DNA of 64,000 nucleotides from Streptomyces seoulensis (GTDB lineage Bacteria; Actinomycetota; Actinomycetes; Streptomycetales; Streptomycetaceae), in assembly GCA_013364255.1 (NCBI GenBank), contig CP054936.1, positions 1,240,001 to 1,304,000 on the forward strand, read 5' to 3'. A program made the position numbers and the translations under genes. A model generated the notes under the pieces. It was given only the letters and a program-made list of their open reading frames with translations. It was not told the DNA's origin and ran no database searches. Positions 6,960 through 17,600 of this stretch are shown piece after piece. Numbering within the stretch: the stretch's first letter is position 1; each line of letters starts with the position of its first letter.

Positions 6960-8241
6960 GGACCACGAACCGCTGCGCCTCCCCCGGAGCGGACTTGACG
7001 CGGCGCACCAGCCCGCGTGCCCGCAGGTCGTGAACGGCGCTCGCCGCGTCCGCGCCGGAGCCGGCGAGGAGCGCGACTGCGTCGCTCACCGACCAGGGCC
7101 CCGAGCCGGCCAGACCGCGCAGGGCGGCCAGCTGCAACGACGGGAGCGAGGCGAGGGCCTGACGCAGCCAGGCGACGAGCGGGGAGCCGTTCCCGGACGG
7201 AGGTGTCACCAGCCGCGCCGGTGACACCTGGGCCATGCGCAGGAGTTCGGCGGGTTCGTAGATGAGCAGCCAGGAGACGGCCGATTCGAGCGCCGCCGGA
7301 ATTCCGTCCAGGAGCCAGCACACGCCGGCGACCGCGGCCACCGTCTCCGGCGACGACGCCTTCTCCGGGTACAGCAGGGCGCAGTGCGAGAGCACGTACC
7401 GCAGCACGGGGGAGTCGGCGGCGAGCGCCGCACCCGCCCCCGGGCGGTCCCACTCCGGAACGTCGAGGGGAAAGAGCGTGAAGGTGATCTCCCCGGCGCG
7501 CCCGGCTGCGAGGTCGCGGGATTCGATCAGCACCCGAAGGCCCCGGCAGAGCCGCACGAGCGCCCGCAGGTCCCGCTGGTCCCGCTCGTCGAGGTCACGG
7601 CCGTCCACGACGAGGAGGACGTCGTCCGCGGCCAGGCGTCCCGCCACGTCGTCCAGCGCGGCGCCGCACCCGATCACCTCCGCGACCCGGCTCACGAGCC
7701 GGCGCGGCACACCGTGCCCGGACCCGGGCGCGCCCCCCGCGCGGTCGAGGAAGACCACCGGGACGAGTCCGGTCCGGTGCAGCTCGCCCGCGACGTTCTG
7801 GAGGAGCGTCGTCTTGCCCATGCCCGGGGCGCCCGTCACCCTGACCAGCTGATGGCCGGTGGACCGCAGCAGCCCGATCAGCGAGGACGTCTCCTCCGCC
7901 CTGGCGATGGACGAGGCGAGGGTGGCCGGCGGCGCCGGCAGGTCGTCGTAGAGCGACCGGACCTCCCTCGGACCGGCGACGGCCTCCAGCTCCGCCCGCC
8001 GCACTCCGTCCAGCCGCAGGGCGTCGGCGAGCAGCCGGACCGTCTGCACGCGCGGACTGCCGGTGCGCTCGAGTTCGAGGTCGCGAATGGCCCGAATGCT
8101 CACCGTCGATATCTCGGCGAGCTGGCTCTGTGTCATTCCCGCGCGTTTCCGCGCGTTGCGCAGCATGGAACCGAACTGCGTCGTCGACATGCGATCGGCG
8201 GCCAATGCTCCCCGCTCTCTCTCCCCTTGGACACGGCTCAT
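6850..8241 (-). CDS. XRE-type DNA-binding protein fused to an NB-ARC/STAND ATPase
   Basis: The product is about 463 residues. Near the N-terminus is an XRE helix-turn-helix (FGSMLRNARKRAGMTQSQLAEISTVSIRAIRDLE). A P-loop GAPGMGKTT follows, then a Walker-B-like LLVVDGRD, so this is a signal-transduction ATPase coupled to DNA binding. The C-terminal ~150 residues end in a winged-helix-like segment, without the long TPR array usual in AfsR-type proteins. The start is uncertain: 8241 keeps a 17-residue lead-in, while 8190 (MSTTQFG) begins just before the helix-turn-helix; neither has a good ribosome site. It is divergent from the large NRPS gene and shares its promoter region and StrR-type box. 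Likely a second, cluster-situated regulator; its target and ligand are unknown. Confidence 0.85.
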   Translation of the reverse strand: MSRVQGERERGALAADRMSTTQFGSMLRNARKRAGMTQSQLAEISTVSIRAIRDLELERTGSPRVQTVRLLADALRLDGVRRAELEAVAGPREVRSLYDDLPAPPATLASSIARAEETSSLIGLLRSTGHQLVRVTGAPGMGKTTLLQNVAGELHRTGLVPVVFLDRAGGAPGSGHGVPRRLVSRVAEVIGCGAALDDVAGRLAADDVLLVVDGRDLDERDQRDLRALVRLCRGLRVLIESRDLAAGRAGEITFTLFPLDVPEWDRPGAGAALAADSPVLRYVLSHCALLYPEKASSPETVAAVAGVCWLLDGIPAALESAVSWLLIYEPAELLRMAQVSPARLVTPPSGNGSPLVAWLRQALASLPSLQLAALRGLAGSGPWSVSDAVALLAGSGADAASAVHDLRARGLVRRVKSAPGEAQRFVVLNLIRHLLRGESGPQPPSYGVPLSWSPLRDVQPLTS

Positions 8242-8655
8242 CCCGCCATACCGTACGCAGGCCCGACTTGTGGTGTCAGCGGCTTGACGCGGGCGTCGCG
8301 CCCGAGCGTCCCGGCGGTTTCGGCGGCACACGAACGGGGCCTCTGTTCAAGTGAGTCGCCGCCTCAGTTGAACACGTCGCCCGACCACCTGGATCGTCGT
8401 CGCGAGCCCATGCCGCCCGCCGCCCGACGGTATTGATCAGGCACCTGATGTCGCGCATAGTGAACCGCGGCGGTCGTGGCTCCTGCCCGGGTGAACTGTG
8501 TCGGTACGAGCGCACCGTAGGGCGCGCGGCAGCCGGGCAGCCGGTCACCGGTCAGCAGGCGGGTGACCGCCGGTCGGGGATTCCACAACGCGCTACCGGG
8601 GATGTCGGAACATCTCTTCGCAGCTTTGTCATTGAGGACTGGACGGTAATTCAGC
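8242..8655. promoter_or_regulatory. Divergent promoter region between the XRE-ATPase regulator and the NRPS gene
   Basis: These 414 bases hold no credible gene. They contain the second StrR-type box (8345-8373) and a perfect palindrome ATCAGG-CA-CCTGAT at 8436-8449. The remainder must include the promoter of the 15.9-kb synthetase; I could not pick a convincing -35/-10 pair. Confidence 0.7.
8345..8373. promoter_or_regulatory. StrR-type operator, copy 2
   Basis: GTTCAAGTG (8345-8353), 11 bases, then CAGTTGAAC (8365-8373). The right arm is identical to that of the site at 1918-1926 and the left arm differs by one base. It lies upstream of the large NRPS gene and the divergent XRE-ATPase gene, and so probably drives the synthetase. 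Confidence 0.82.
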
Positions 8656-11600
8656 ATGCCTCGACGGCTGCTGCTCTCCGCTGCTCCAGTCGATGAGTCG
8701 GATCGGTTGGGGTGTGCAGGGATGGCTGCATCTGAAGGCGAATACCAGGAACTCATGGCCGGCCAGCTCGCTGTCTGGTACGCACAACAACTCGACCCCG
8801 AGAACCCGGTCTACAACATCGCCGAATACGTGGAGATACGCGGCGACCTCGACGCCGGCCTCCTCGTACGAGCCCTGCGCCACACGGTGTACGAGGCCGA
8901 GACGGCCCGGCTGCGCTTCCGCGTCGAGGACGACGTTCCGCGGCAGTACCTGGGCGACGCGGACGAGCATCCCGTCGAACTCGTGGACCTCACCGCCGAA
9001 CCCGACCCGCACGCGGCCGCCGAGACGTGGATGCGGGCCCGACTGCGCCGCCCGGTGGACCTCACCGGCGGCCCCCTGACCGGCTATGCCGTGATCAAGG
9101 CCGGCCCGGACCGGCACTACTGGCTGCACTGCGCGCACCACCTCGTCATGGACGGACACAGCGGCCGGCTGTTCGCCGACCGGCTGGCGCGCGTCTACAC
9201 GGCCCTCGCGGAAGGCCGCGACCCCGGGCAGGACCACCCCCTGGAGCCGATCACGGTGCTCCTGGACGAGGACCGCGCCTACCGGTCCTCCGCCACCCTG
9301 TCCGAGGACCGGGAGTACTGGCTCGACGCGTTGTCGGACACCGCCCGCGCGGGGCGCTCCGACGGGCACGGGCCGCGTACGCTGCCGCAGGCGCCGGTAC
9401 GGCACTGGGGCGAGGTCGGCTCCGACGAGGCCACCGGCCTCAAGCGGGGCGCGCGCAGGCTGCGGACCACCCTGGCCGGCCTGACCATCGCCGCCGCCTG
9501 CCTCTACCACCACCGCACCACGGGCGCGCGGGACATCGTCGTCGGCGTCCCGGTGGTGGGCCGCGTCGGACGCCGGGCCCTCGCGGTTCCCGGCATGACG
9601 TCGAACATCCTGCCGATCCGGGTCTCCGTCGGCCGGACGACGACGGTGGCGGACCTCCTGGGGCAGATCGCGGCACGGATGCGCACCGCGACCCGGCACC
9701 AGCGCTACCGGTACGAGGACATGCTCCGCGACCTCAAGCTCCTCGGCGGCGCCCCGCTGTGCGACCTGGTCGTCAACGTCATGTCGTTCGACTACCGGCT
9801 CCGCTTCGGCGACTGCACGGGCACGGCCCGCAACCTCGCCAACGGCCCCATCGATGCGCTCAGCATCGACGTCTACGACCGGCTGGACGGCGCCGGCCTC
9901 CAGGTCGACGTCGACGTGCACCGCGGCGCGCGCGACCTGGAGCCGGAGGAGGAGATCTGCCCGCGCTTCCTGCGCATCCTGCGCAGCCTCGCCGGGGCCC
10001 AGCCGGGCGACCCGGTCGGCCGGATCGACGTCCTGTCGGCGCGGGAGCGGACGCGCGTCCTCGCCGACTGGAACGACACGGCGGCCGGCGCGGCGCCCCC
10101 GCCGTCGGTGGTGGAGCTGTTCGAGACGCGGGCGGCGCGGACGCCGGACGCAGCCGTCGGCGGCCCCGGCGGCTCCCACGGCGACGGGATGTCCTTCGCC
10201 GAACTGGACGCGCGGGCCAACCGGCTGGCGCGGTACCTGACCGCTCAGGGCGTGGGCCCGGAATCCGTGATCGGTCTGCGCACGGCGCGGGACGCCGACG
10301 CGGTCGTGGCGACGCTGGCGGTGTGGAAGGCCGGCGGCGCCTGTCTGCCGCTCGACCCGGAACTGACGGCCGAGGAGACCACCCGTCTGCTCGCCGACAG
10401 CGGGGCGGAACTCGTCGTCGGCGGCCCCGGCGGCGTACCGGACCCGCTGCCGGCGGGCCGGTTCGGGGTCGTGGACCTGGACGATCCGTCGGTGGCGGAG
10501 CGGGTGAACGGCCTGGACGCCGGTCCGTCGGCCGTGCGCGTGCCGGGCCAGGCCCTGGCCCAGGTGATCGCCGTGCCGGACCCGACGGGGCGGTCCGTCC
10601 CCGTCGGGCTCACCCACGGCGCGCTGGCCAACTACGTCGCCTGGGCGGCGGACGCGTACGCGACGGAGCACGGGACCCGGGTGCCGCCGTACGCGACCCC
10701 GCCGGTGCGCCCGAGCGTGCTGCACGCGCTGCTGCCGCAGGCCGCGACCGACGAGAGCGGCCGCGCCGGGAGCACCGTCCACGACGGCCCTCAAGCGCTG
10801 CTGGGCTGCTGCGTCCACGCGACGGCGACCGGCGCCGGGCAGGACGGCCCGGACGCGCTCCGGCGCCCGCTGGCGAACAACCGGGCGTACGTGCTGGACG
10901 CCGCGCTGCGGCCGGTCGCCCCGGGCGTGCCGGGCGAGCTGTACGTGGCCGGCGCGGGAGTGGCGCGCGGATTCCCGGGCCGGGCCGGGGCGACGGCGCG
11001 CCGGTTCGTCGCCGATCCGTTCGCGGCGGACGGCTCCCGGATGTACCGGGCCGGGGTCCGGGTGCGCTGGACCACCGCCGGCGAACTGGAGTTCCCGGCC
11101 GACGCGGCCGACGCGGAGCCGGACCGGCCGGGTGAGCCGGCGGCGGAGCGGCCCACGGGCGCGGACGCGGGCCACGGCCCGGCCGACGCCCGCACGGAGC
11201 TGCTGTCCGCGCTGTTCGCCGAGGTCCTGGACCTGGACAGCGTCGACGTCGACGACGACTTCTTCGACCTGGGCGGGCACTCGCTGCTGGCGACGCAGCT
11301 GGTGAGCCGCATCCGCAGCACCCTGAACGTCGAACTGCCCATGCGGGCCGTGTTCGAGACGCCGACGATCGCGGGCCTCGCGGGCAGACTGGCGGGCGCG
11401 GACGAGGCACGGGTGGTGCTGGTGGGACGTGAGCGCCCCGAGCGGGTGCCGCTGTCGTTCGCACAGCGCCGACTGTGGTTCCTGGGCCGCCTCGAAGGCC
11501 CCAGCGCCACCTACAACACGCCGATCGTGCTGAAGCTGTCCGGCCGGCTGGACGCCGCGGCCCTGAAGAGCGCGATGCGTGACGTGCTCGGCCGCCACGA

Positions 11601-14600
11601 GGCGCTGCGCACCATCCTGCCCTCCGACGACGGTGAGCCGTACCAGGAGGTCCTCGGCCTGGACGAACTCGACTGGGAGCTGGAGGAGATCACCGTCCAC
11701 GACTCCGGCCGGGCCTACGAGCAGCTCTCCCGGATGACCGACCTGCCCGAACTGGCCGCGTCCGCCGAGGAGACGCTGTCGGAGCTGGCGAGCGCCGTGG
11801 TGGGCGCGGCCGGCCACGTCTTCGACCTGGCGGCCGAAGTCCCGGTGCGCGCCTGGCTGTTCCGGACCGGCCGCGAGGACGAACACGTGCTGGTGGTGCT
11901 GGTGCACCACATCGCGGGCGACGGCTGGTCCATGGGACCGCTGGCGCGGGACATCTCGACGGCGTACACCGCGCGGTGCGCGGGCCGGGCGCCCGGCTGG
12001 GACCCGCTGCCGGTGCAGTACGCGGACTACACCCTGTGGCAGCGGGAGCTGCTGGGCTCGGACGACGACCCGGGAAGCCTGCTGTCGCGGCAGGTGGCGT
12101 ACTGGCGTGACGCGCTGGCCGGGACACCGGAGGAGCTGGAACTGCCGACGGACCGGCCGCGCCCGGCGGTGGCCGGCCATCGCGGCCGCACCGCCGCCTT
12201 CAGCGTGCCGGGCGAGGTGCACGCGCGGCTGCTGGAGCTGGCACGGGCCGAGGGCGTGACACCCTTCATGGTGCTGCACGGTGCGCTGGCGGCGCTGCTG
12301 TCCCGCCTGGGCGCGGGAGCGGACGTGCCCATCGGGTCGGCGGTGGCCGGCCGCATGGACGAGGCGCTGGACGACCTGGTCGGCTGCTTCGTCAACACCC
12401 TCGTCATCCGCACCGACCTGTCCGGCGATCCGACGTTCACCGAGGTGCTCGGCCGGGTGCGCGAGGCCGGCCTCGGCGCCTTCGAGCACCAGGACGTCCC
12501 CTTCGAGCGCCTGGTGGAGGAACTGGCCCCGCAGCGCTCCCTCGCCCGCCACCCCCTCTTCCAAGTCGTCCTCACCATGAACGACATCGCCGACGGGCTG
12601 ATCGAACTCCCCGGGCTGCGCGCGGAGATGATCTCCACCGCGCGCCCCGCGGCCAAGTTCGACCTGGACGTGATGGTGGGCGAGGCGTTCGACGCCGACG
12701 GCGCGCCCGCGGGCATCCGGGGCGCGCTGACCGCGGCCGCGGACCTCTTCGGCGAGGGCGCCGCCCAGCGGATCGCGGCCTGGTTCGTCCGGACGCTGAC
12801 AGAACTGGTGACGGCTCCCGCGACCCGGCTGAGCCGGGTCGCGGTGCTCTCGCCGGACGAGCGGGAACGCGTCCTGACCGGATGGAACGACACCGCCTCC
12901 CAGCCGGCGGACGTGCTGCTGCCCGCGCGGTTCGAGGCCCAGGCGGCGCGGACGGCCGACGCGGTGGCCGTGGTGTCGCCCGGCGGTTCGGCGTCGTTCG
13001 GGGAACTGGACGGGCGGGCCAACCGGCTGGCGCACTACCTGCGGGCACAGGGCGTGGGCGCGGACTCGGTGGTGGGTCTGTGCCTGCCGCGCGGCGTGGA
13101 GACCCTCACCGGCATGCTCGCGGTGTGGAAGGCGGGCGCGGCCTACCTGCCGCTCGACCCGGGCCAGCCGGCGGAACGCATCGCGTTCATGCTGCGCGAC
13201 AGCCGGGCCGTGCTGACGCTGACCACGGAGGAGATCCTCGACGAACTCCCCGCCGGCCGGCAGCGGCTGGTGGCGATCGACGGCATGATGGTGGCGGCGC
13301 AGCTCGCCGCCGCGCCCACGACGGCGCCGGGCGTCGAACCGCTGGCGCGGCAGCTGGCGTACGTGATGTACACCTCCGGTTCGACCGGGCGCCCCAAGGG
13401 CGTGGCGGTCACGCACGGGGCCCTGGCCAACTACGTCGCCTCGGTGCCGGCCCGGGTGGGACTCGGCGCGCCGGGCGGCCGGTACGCGGTGCTCCAGGCG
13501 CAGGCCACGGACCTCGGGAACACGGTGGTGTTCGCGTCCCTGACCACGGGCGGCGAACTCCACGTGCTCGACGCGCGGACGGTCACCGACCCGACCGCGG
13601 TCGCCGCCTACCTGGCCGAGCACCGGATCGACTTCCTGAAGGCGGTGCCCTCGCACGTAGCCGCGCTCGGCCCCGACGGCGCGCTGCCCGCCCGGGCGCT
13701 GGTCCTCGGCGGTGAGGCGGCCTCGCCCGACCTGGTGCGCGCACTCCTCGCGGCCGCCGGGGAGCGGGCGGTCTTCAACCACTACGGGCCCACCGAGACG
13801 ACGATCGGCGTCGCCACCACACGTCTGACCCCGGAGCATGCCGCCTCCGGAGTGATCCCGGTCGGCACCCCGGCCGCCAACACCCGGCTCTACGTCCTGG
13901 ACGCCGCGCTGGAACCGGTGGCGCCGGGCGTGGTGGGCGAGCTGTACGCCGCGGGCGCGCAGCTGGCGCGCGGCTACCTGGGGCAGCCGGCGCTGACCGC
14001 CGAACGCTTCGTGGCGTGCCCGTTCGCCGCCGGCGAGCGCATGTACCGCACGGGTGACCGGGCCCGCTGGACCGCCGACGGGCAGCTCGTGTTCGTCGGC
14101 CGGGTCGACGAGCAGACCAAGATCCGCGGGTTCCGGATCGAGCCGGGCGAGGTGCGCGCGGTGCTGGCCGGCCACCCCCAGGTCGCCCGGGCCGCGGTGG
14201 TCGCCCGGGAGGACGTCCCCGGCGAGGTGCGCCTGGTCGCCTACGTCGTCGCCGACGACGAGGACACCGACCACGCCGCGCTCGCGGCCGCGCTGCGGGC
14301 CTTCGCCGGTGAGCGCCTGCCGGAGCACATGGTGCCGTCGGCGGTGGTGATCCTGGAGACGCTGCCCCTGACCGGCAACGGCAAGCTCGACCGCGCCGCC
14401 CTGCCGGCCCCCGACTACGCGGCGGCCGCCGCACGCTCCCGCCGGGGCCCGGCCGATCTCCGCGAGGAGATCCTGTGCGGCGCGTTCGCAGAGGTCCTGG
14501 GCCTGGAGAACGTCGGCGTCGACGACGACTTCTTCGAACTGGGCGGGCATTCGCTGCTGGCCACCCGGCTGGTCAGCCGCATCCGCACGGTACTCGGCGT

Positions 14601-17600
14601 GGAGATGGAGATCAGGACGCTCTTCGACGCCCCGACCCCGGCCGGTGTGGCCGCGGGCCTGGCCGGAGCGGAAGCGGCCCGCGCCGCGCTGGTGGCGCGG
14701 CAGCGGCCGGAGCGGACACCGCTGTCGTACGGGCAGCGCCGGCTCTGGTTCATCGGCCAGTTGGAAGGCCCGAGTCAGACCTACAACAGCCCGGTGGTGG
14801 TGCGCCTCACCGGGCAGCTGGACCGGCAGGCCCTCGGGCAGGCGCTGACGGACGTCATCGGGCGGCACGAGGTGCTGCGCACGGTGTTCCCCGTCGCGGA
14901 CGGCGAGCCCTACCAGCGGGTCGTGCCCGTCGGCGCGCTCGACTGGGACCTCACGGTGGTCGAGGTCGGCCAGGGCGGGCAGCCGCAGCGGGACGACCGC
15001 CTGCTGGACCTGGACGCCCTGTCGTGGACCGAGTCGGTGATCGACCTGCCGACGATCGAGCCGTCCCCCGAACTGCCGTCCGGACAGGTCGCCCCCGGCG
15101 ATCTGGCGGCGGCGATGGCCCGGGCCGCCGGTTACGCGTTCGACCTGTCGGTCGAGACGCCCGTGCGGGCGTGGCTGTTCGCGGTGGGCCCGGACGAACA
15201 CGTACTGGTGCTGGTGGTGCATCACATCGCGGGCGACGGCTGGTCGATGGGACCGCTGGCGCGCGACGTGTCGGTGGCCTACGGGGCGCGGTGCGAGGGT
15301 CGGGAGCCCGGGTGGGACGCGTTGCCGGTGCAGTACGCGGATTACGCGTTGTGGCAGCGTGAGCTGCTCGGCTCCGAGCAGGACGCGGACAGCTTGATGT
15401 CGCGTCAGGTGGCTCACTGGCGTGCGGCGTTGGCGGGGGCTCCGGAGGAGTTGGGTCTTCCGTTCGACCGGCCTCGTCCGGTGGCTGCTTCGCATCAGGG
15501 GCATACGGCGGTGTTCGAGATGCCGTCGGAGTTGCACGCGCGGATGGTTGAGGTGGCCCGTGCCGAGGGTGTGACGGTGTTCATGGTGTTGCAGGCGGCG
15601 TTGGCGGTGACGTTGTCGCGGTTGGGCGCGGGGACGGACATTCCGATCGGTTCGGCGATCGCGGGGCGTACGGACGAGGCGCTGGACGAGTTGGTCGGCT
15701 GCTTCGTGAACACGTTGGTGCTGCGGACGGATCTGTCGGGTGATCCGACGTTCGGGCAGGTGCTGGAGCGGGTCCGGGAGACGAGTCTTGCCGCGTTCGG
15801 GCATCAGGACGTGCCCTTCGAGCGGCTGGTGGAGGAGCTGGCGCCGGCCCGCTCGCTGGCCCGGCACCCCCTCTTCCAGGTCGTCCTCACCAAACTGAAC
15901 GCCTCGTCCGGATGGGAGTCGGACGCGGCCACACTGACGCTGCCCGGAATCCGGTCCACACCGCTCTTCCTCGGGAAGCCCTCCGCGAAGTTCGACCTGG
16001 ACGTGATGGTCGAGGAGGAGTTCGACGCACAGGGCGAGCCCGCAGGCGTGCGAGGAGCGGTGACCGTCGCCGCGGACCTGTTCGACGCCGCCGCGGCCGG
16101 ACGACTGGCGGAGCGGTTCCTCCGTGTCTCGTCCGAGCTGACGGAGGACCCGTCGACGCGCGTGAGCGCGGCCGATGTGCTGGGGGCGGAGGAGCGGGAT
16201 CGGGTGGTGGTGGAGTGGAACGCCACGGAGGTGCCGGTGGCGGCTTCCACGGTGTTGGGGCTGTTCGAGGAGCGGGTGGTGCGGTCGCCGGGTGCGGTGG
16301 CGGTGGTGGACGGGGATGGGGCGGTGTCGTTCGGGGAGTTGGATGGGCGGGCGAATCGGCTGGCGCATTATCTGCGGGCGCAGGGTGTGGGTGCGGAGTC
16401 GGTGGTGGGGTTGTGTCTGCCGCGGGGTGTGGAGATGGTGGTGGGGATGCTCGCGGTGTGGAAGGCGGGCGCGGGGTATGTGCCGGTGGACGCGGGGTTG
16501 CCGGCGGAGCGGGTGGCGTTGGTCCTGCGGGACAGCGGCGCGGTGCTGACCCTGACCACGGAGGAGATCTTGGACGATCTCCCTGCGGGACGGCACCGTC
16601 TGGTGGCGGTGGACAGTCCGTTGACTGCGATGCAGCTCGCGGCCGCCTCTGAGGCGGCGCCGGGGGTGGAGATACGTCCGGGGCAGGTGGCGTATGTGGT
16701 GTTCACGTCGGGTTCGACCGGGCGGCCGAAAGGTGTGGCCGTTACGCATGGCGGGCTGGCGAATTACGTCGCGTCGGTGCCGGAGGGGGTCGGGTTCGAT
16801 GGCGGTGGCCGGTTCGCGGTGTTGCAGGGTCAGGCGACGGACCTGGCGAACACGACGGTGTTCGCGAGTCTGACGGGCGGGGGTGAGCTGCACTTCCTGG
16901 ACGAGGAACTGGTCACGGACCCGGCCGCGGTGGCCGCGTATCTGGCGGAACACGACATCGACTGCTTGAAGGCGGTGCCGTCGCATGTGGCGGCGCTGGG
17001 CGCTGAGTCGGTGGGGTCGGTGGGGTCGTTGGTTCTGGGTGGTGAGGCGGCTTCGCCGGAGTTGGTGAACGGCCTGTTGGACGCGGTCGGTGAGGGTTCG
17101 GCGGTGTTCAATCATTACGGGCCGACGGAGACGACGGTCGGTGTGGCGACGGTGCGTCTGTCGCGGGAGTTGGTGGCTGGTGGGGTGGTGCCGGTGGGTG
17201 CTCCGGTGGCGAATACGCGGGTGTATGTGCTGGATGAGTGGTTGCGTCCGGTGCCGGTGGGTGTGGTGGGTGAGTTGTATGTGGCGGGTGCGCAGGTGGC
17301 GCGTGGTTATGTGGGCCGGGCTGGGCTGACGGGTGAGCGGTTTGTTGCGTGTCCGTTCGGTGGTGTGGGTGAGCGGATGTATCGGACGGGGGACCGTGCC
17401 CGGTGGTCGGGTGAGGGCAATCTGGTGTTCGCGGGGCGTGCGGATGAGCAGGTGAAGATCCGTGGGTTCCGGGTGGAGCCGGGTGAGGTGCAGGCGGTCG
17501 TGGCCGCGCATCCGCTGGCCGAGGGGGCCGCGGTGGTCGCCCGGGAGGATGTTCCGGGGGATGTCCGCCTGGTCGCCTACGTCGTCACCGACGAGGCGGA

